Shown here piece after piece: positions 63,801-64,000 of a DNA stretch of 64,000 bases. The translations under genes were made by a program, and so were the position numbers. The first letter of the stretch is position 1. Each line of letters begins with the position of its first letter. The notes under the pieces were generated by a model. It made no database searches. It was not told the origin of the DNA and saw nothing but the letters and a program-made list of their open reading frames with translations. Where the stretch lies: contig NZ_JADHZD010000001.1 in the NCBI RefSeq assembly GCF_020102855.1, positions 124,001-188,000 of the forward strand, written 5' to 3'. The stretch is from Nocardioides lacusdianchii. Lineage in GTDB: Bacteria > Actinomycetota > Actinomycetes > Propionibacteriales > Nocardioidaceae.

Positions 63801-64000
63801 TCATCCGAGATCACACCTGTCGGAGCCGGTGTTGTACTTCACCGGGAGCGAGACGTTGTTGGGCAGGTTGACCCGGCCCTGGAACTCGCAGAGGTAGAAG
63901 TTGAAGAACGAGCCGTAGATGGCGGTGCGTCCGATCTTGTTGAGCTTGATCGGCAGCACCTGCAGCGCCCGGTCGAGCTCGGCCTTGTTCTTGTCGATGT
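63801..64000 (-). CDS. MCE family protein MceB (partial, C-terminal end)
   Basis: Only the C-terminal 66 residues fall in the window; the gene continues past the right edge. It ends GSFFNFYLCEFQGRV and NTGSDRCDLG, with the FNFYLC segment typical of the C-terminus of several Mce paralogues. The stop TGA is at 63803-63801. The operon presumably also contains mceA and the YrbE permeases further right. Confidence 0.8.
   Translation of the reverse strand, partial: IDKNKAELDRALQVLPIKLNKIGRTAIYGSFFNFYLCEFQGRVNLPNNVSLPVKYNTGSDRCDLG

Noticed and set aside
63733..63804. A 23-codon ORF (MKSPHAVLLPR...) that would overlap both mceB and mceC by ATGA.
   Set aside because: No hydrophobic or domain character; mceC has its own GAGGGGA ribosome site. 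Overlap is likely chance.

Overview
This window is a chromosomal segment of a very GC-rich actinobacterium. The gene set (SenX3-RegX3, CarD, the mycothiol gene mshA, WXG100 proteins, an Mce lipid-import operon, rpoB with a TTG start, DUF3263 and DUF4032 proteins) points to Actinomycetota. The ends-conserved repeats with TCTCGATACGC and CTACTCGA arms, and the gene mix, make Nocardioides or another Nocardioidaceae most likely, but that placement is inference. There is no rRNA, CRISPR array, insertion sequence or prophage. Coding density is high: no stretch over 300 bases lacks a gene. The largest gaps are the rpoB leader (57103-57334), 20163-20374, 15416-15619 and 706-900.

Left part (1-15.5 kb): a LytR_C-type protein cut by the window edge, a DUF3263 protein and trehalose-phosphate synthase otsA; a glutamate-synthase-like FMN protein; a SigK/RskA-like sigma/anti-sigma pair beside a secreted fasciclin protein; and a PhaC-like hydrolase with a histone-like Lys/Ala/Pro tail. 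Next is a five-gene overlapping cassette of two WXG100 proteins, a 432-residue toxin-like protein and two small genes that could be immunity genes (7437-10112). It is followed by a coupled transporter / PLP decarboxylase / ung operon, an extradiol dioxygenase with a palindromic operator, and pdxY.

Middle (15.5-37.6 kb): tRNA-Thr, a GH13 glucanase, a DUF4032 kinase-like protein, a helix-turn-helix regulator and a membrane metallophosphoesterase. After these come two neighbourhoods that are separate in Mycobacterium tuberculosis: rlmB-cysS-ispF-ispD-carD-lpqE, rearranged here and carrying a second, degenerate IspD-like gene next to carD; and gpm-senX3-regX3-(YbjN)-mshA, here with phoU.

Right part (37.6-64 kb): RNase HI with an extra C-terminal domain, assorted metabolic genes, a frameshifted OFA-type transporter with an intact small subunit, a tandem Nudix protein, lipid acyltransferases, a MenJ-like reductase and a TlpA/CcdA thiol-redox pair. 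Then rpoC and rpoB, and upstream of them a co-oriented mce operon (mceB-C-D-E-F plus two Mce-associated proteins) that continues past the right edge.

Genome-wide style is visible. Many first genes have a TANNNT-like -10 box ending 6-7 bases before the start codon and no Shine-Dalgarno, so leaderless transcripts are expected. Operon genes overlap by ATGA or GTGA. Several convergent pairs are separated by only 3-6 bases, with the two stop codons forming a small palindrome, and several terminator hairpins contain the stop codon in their stem.
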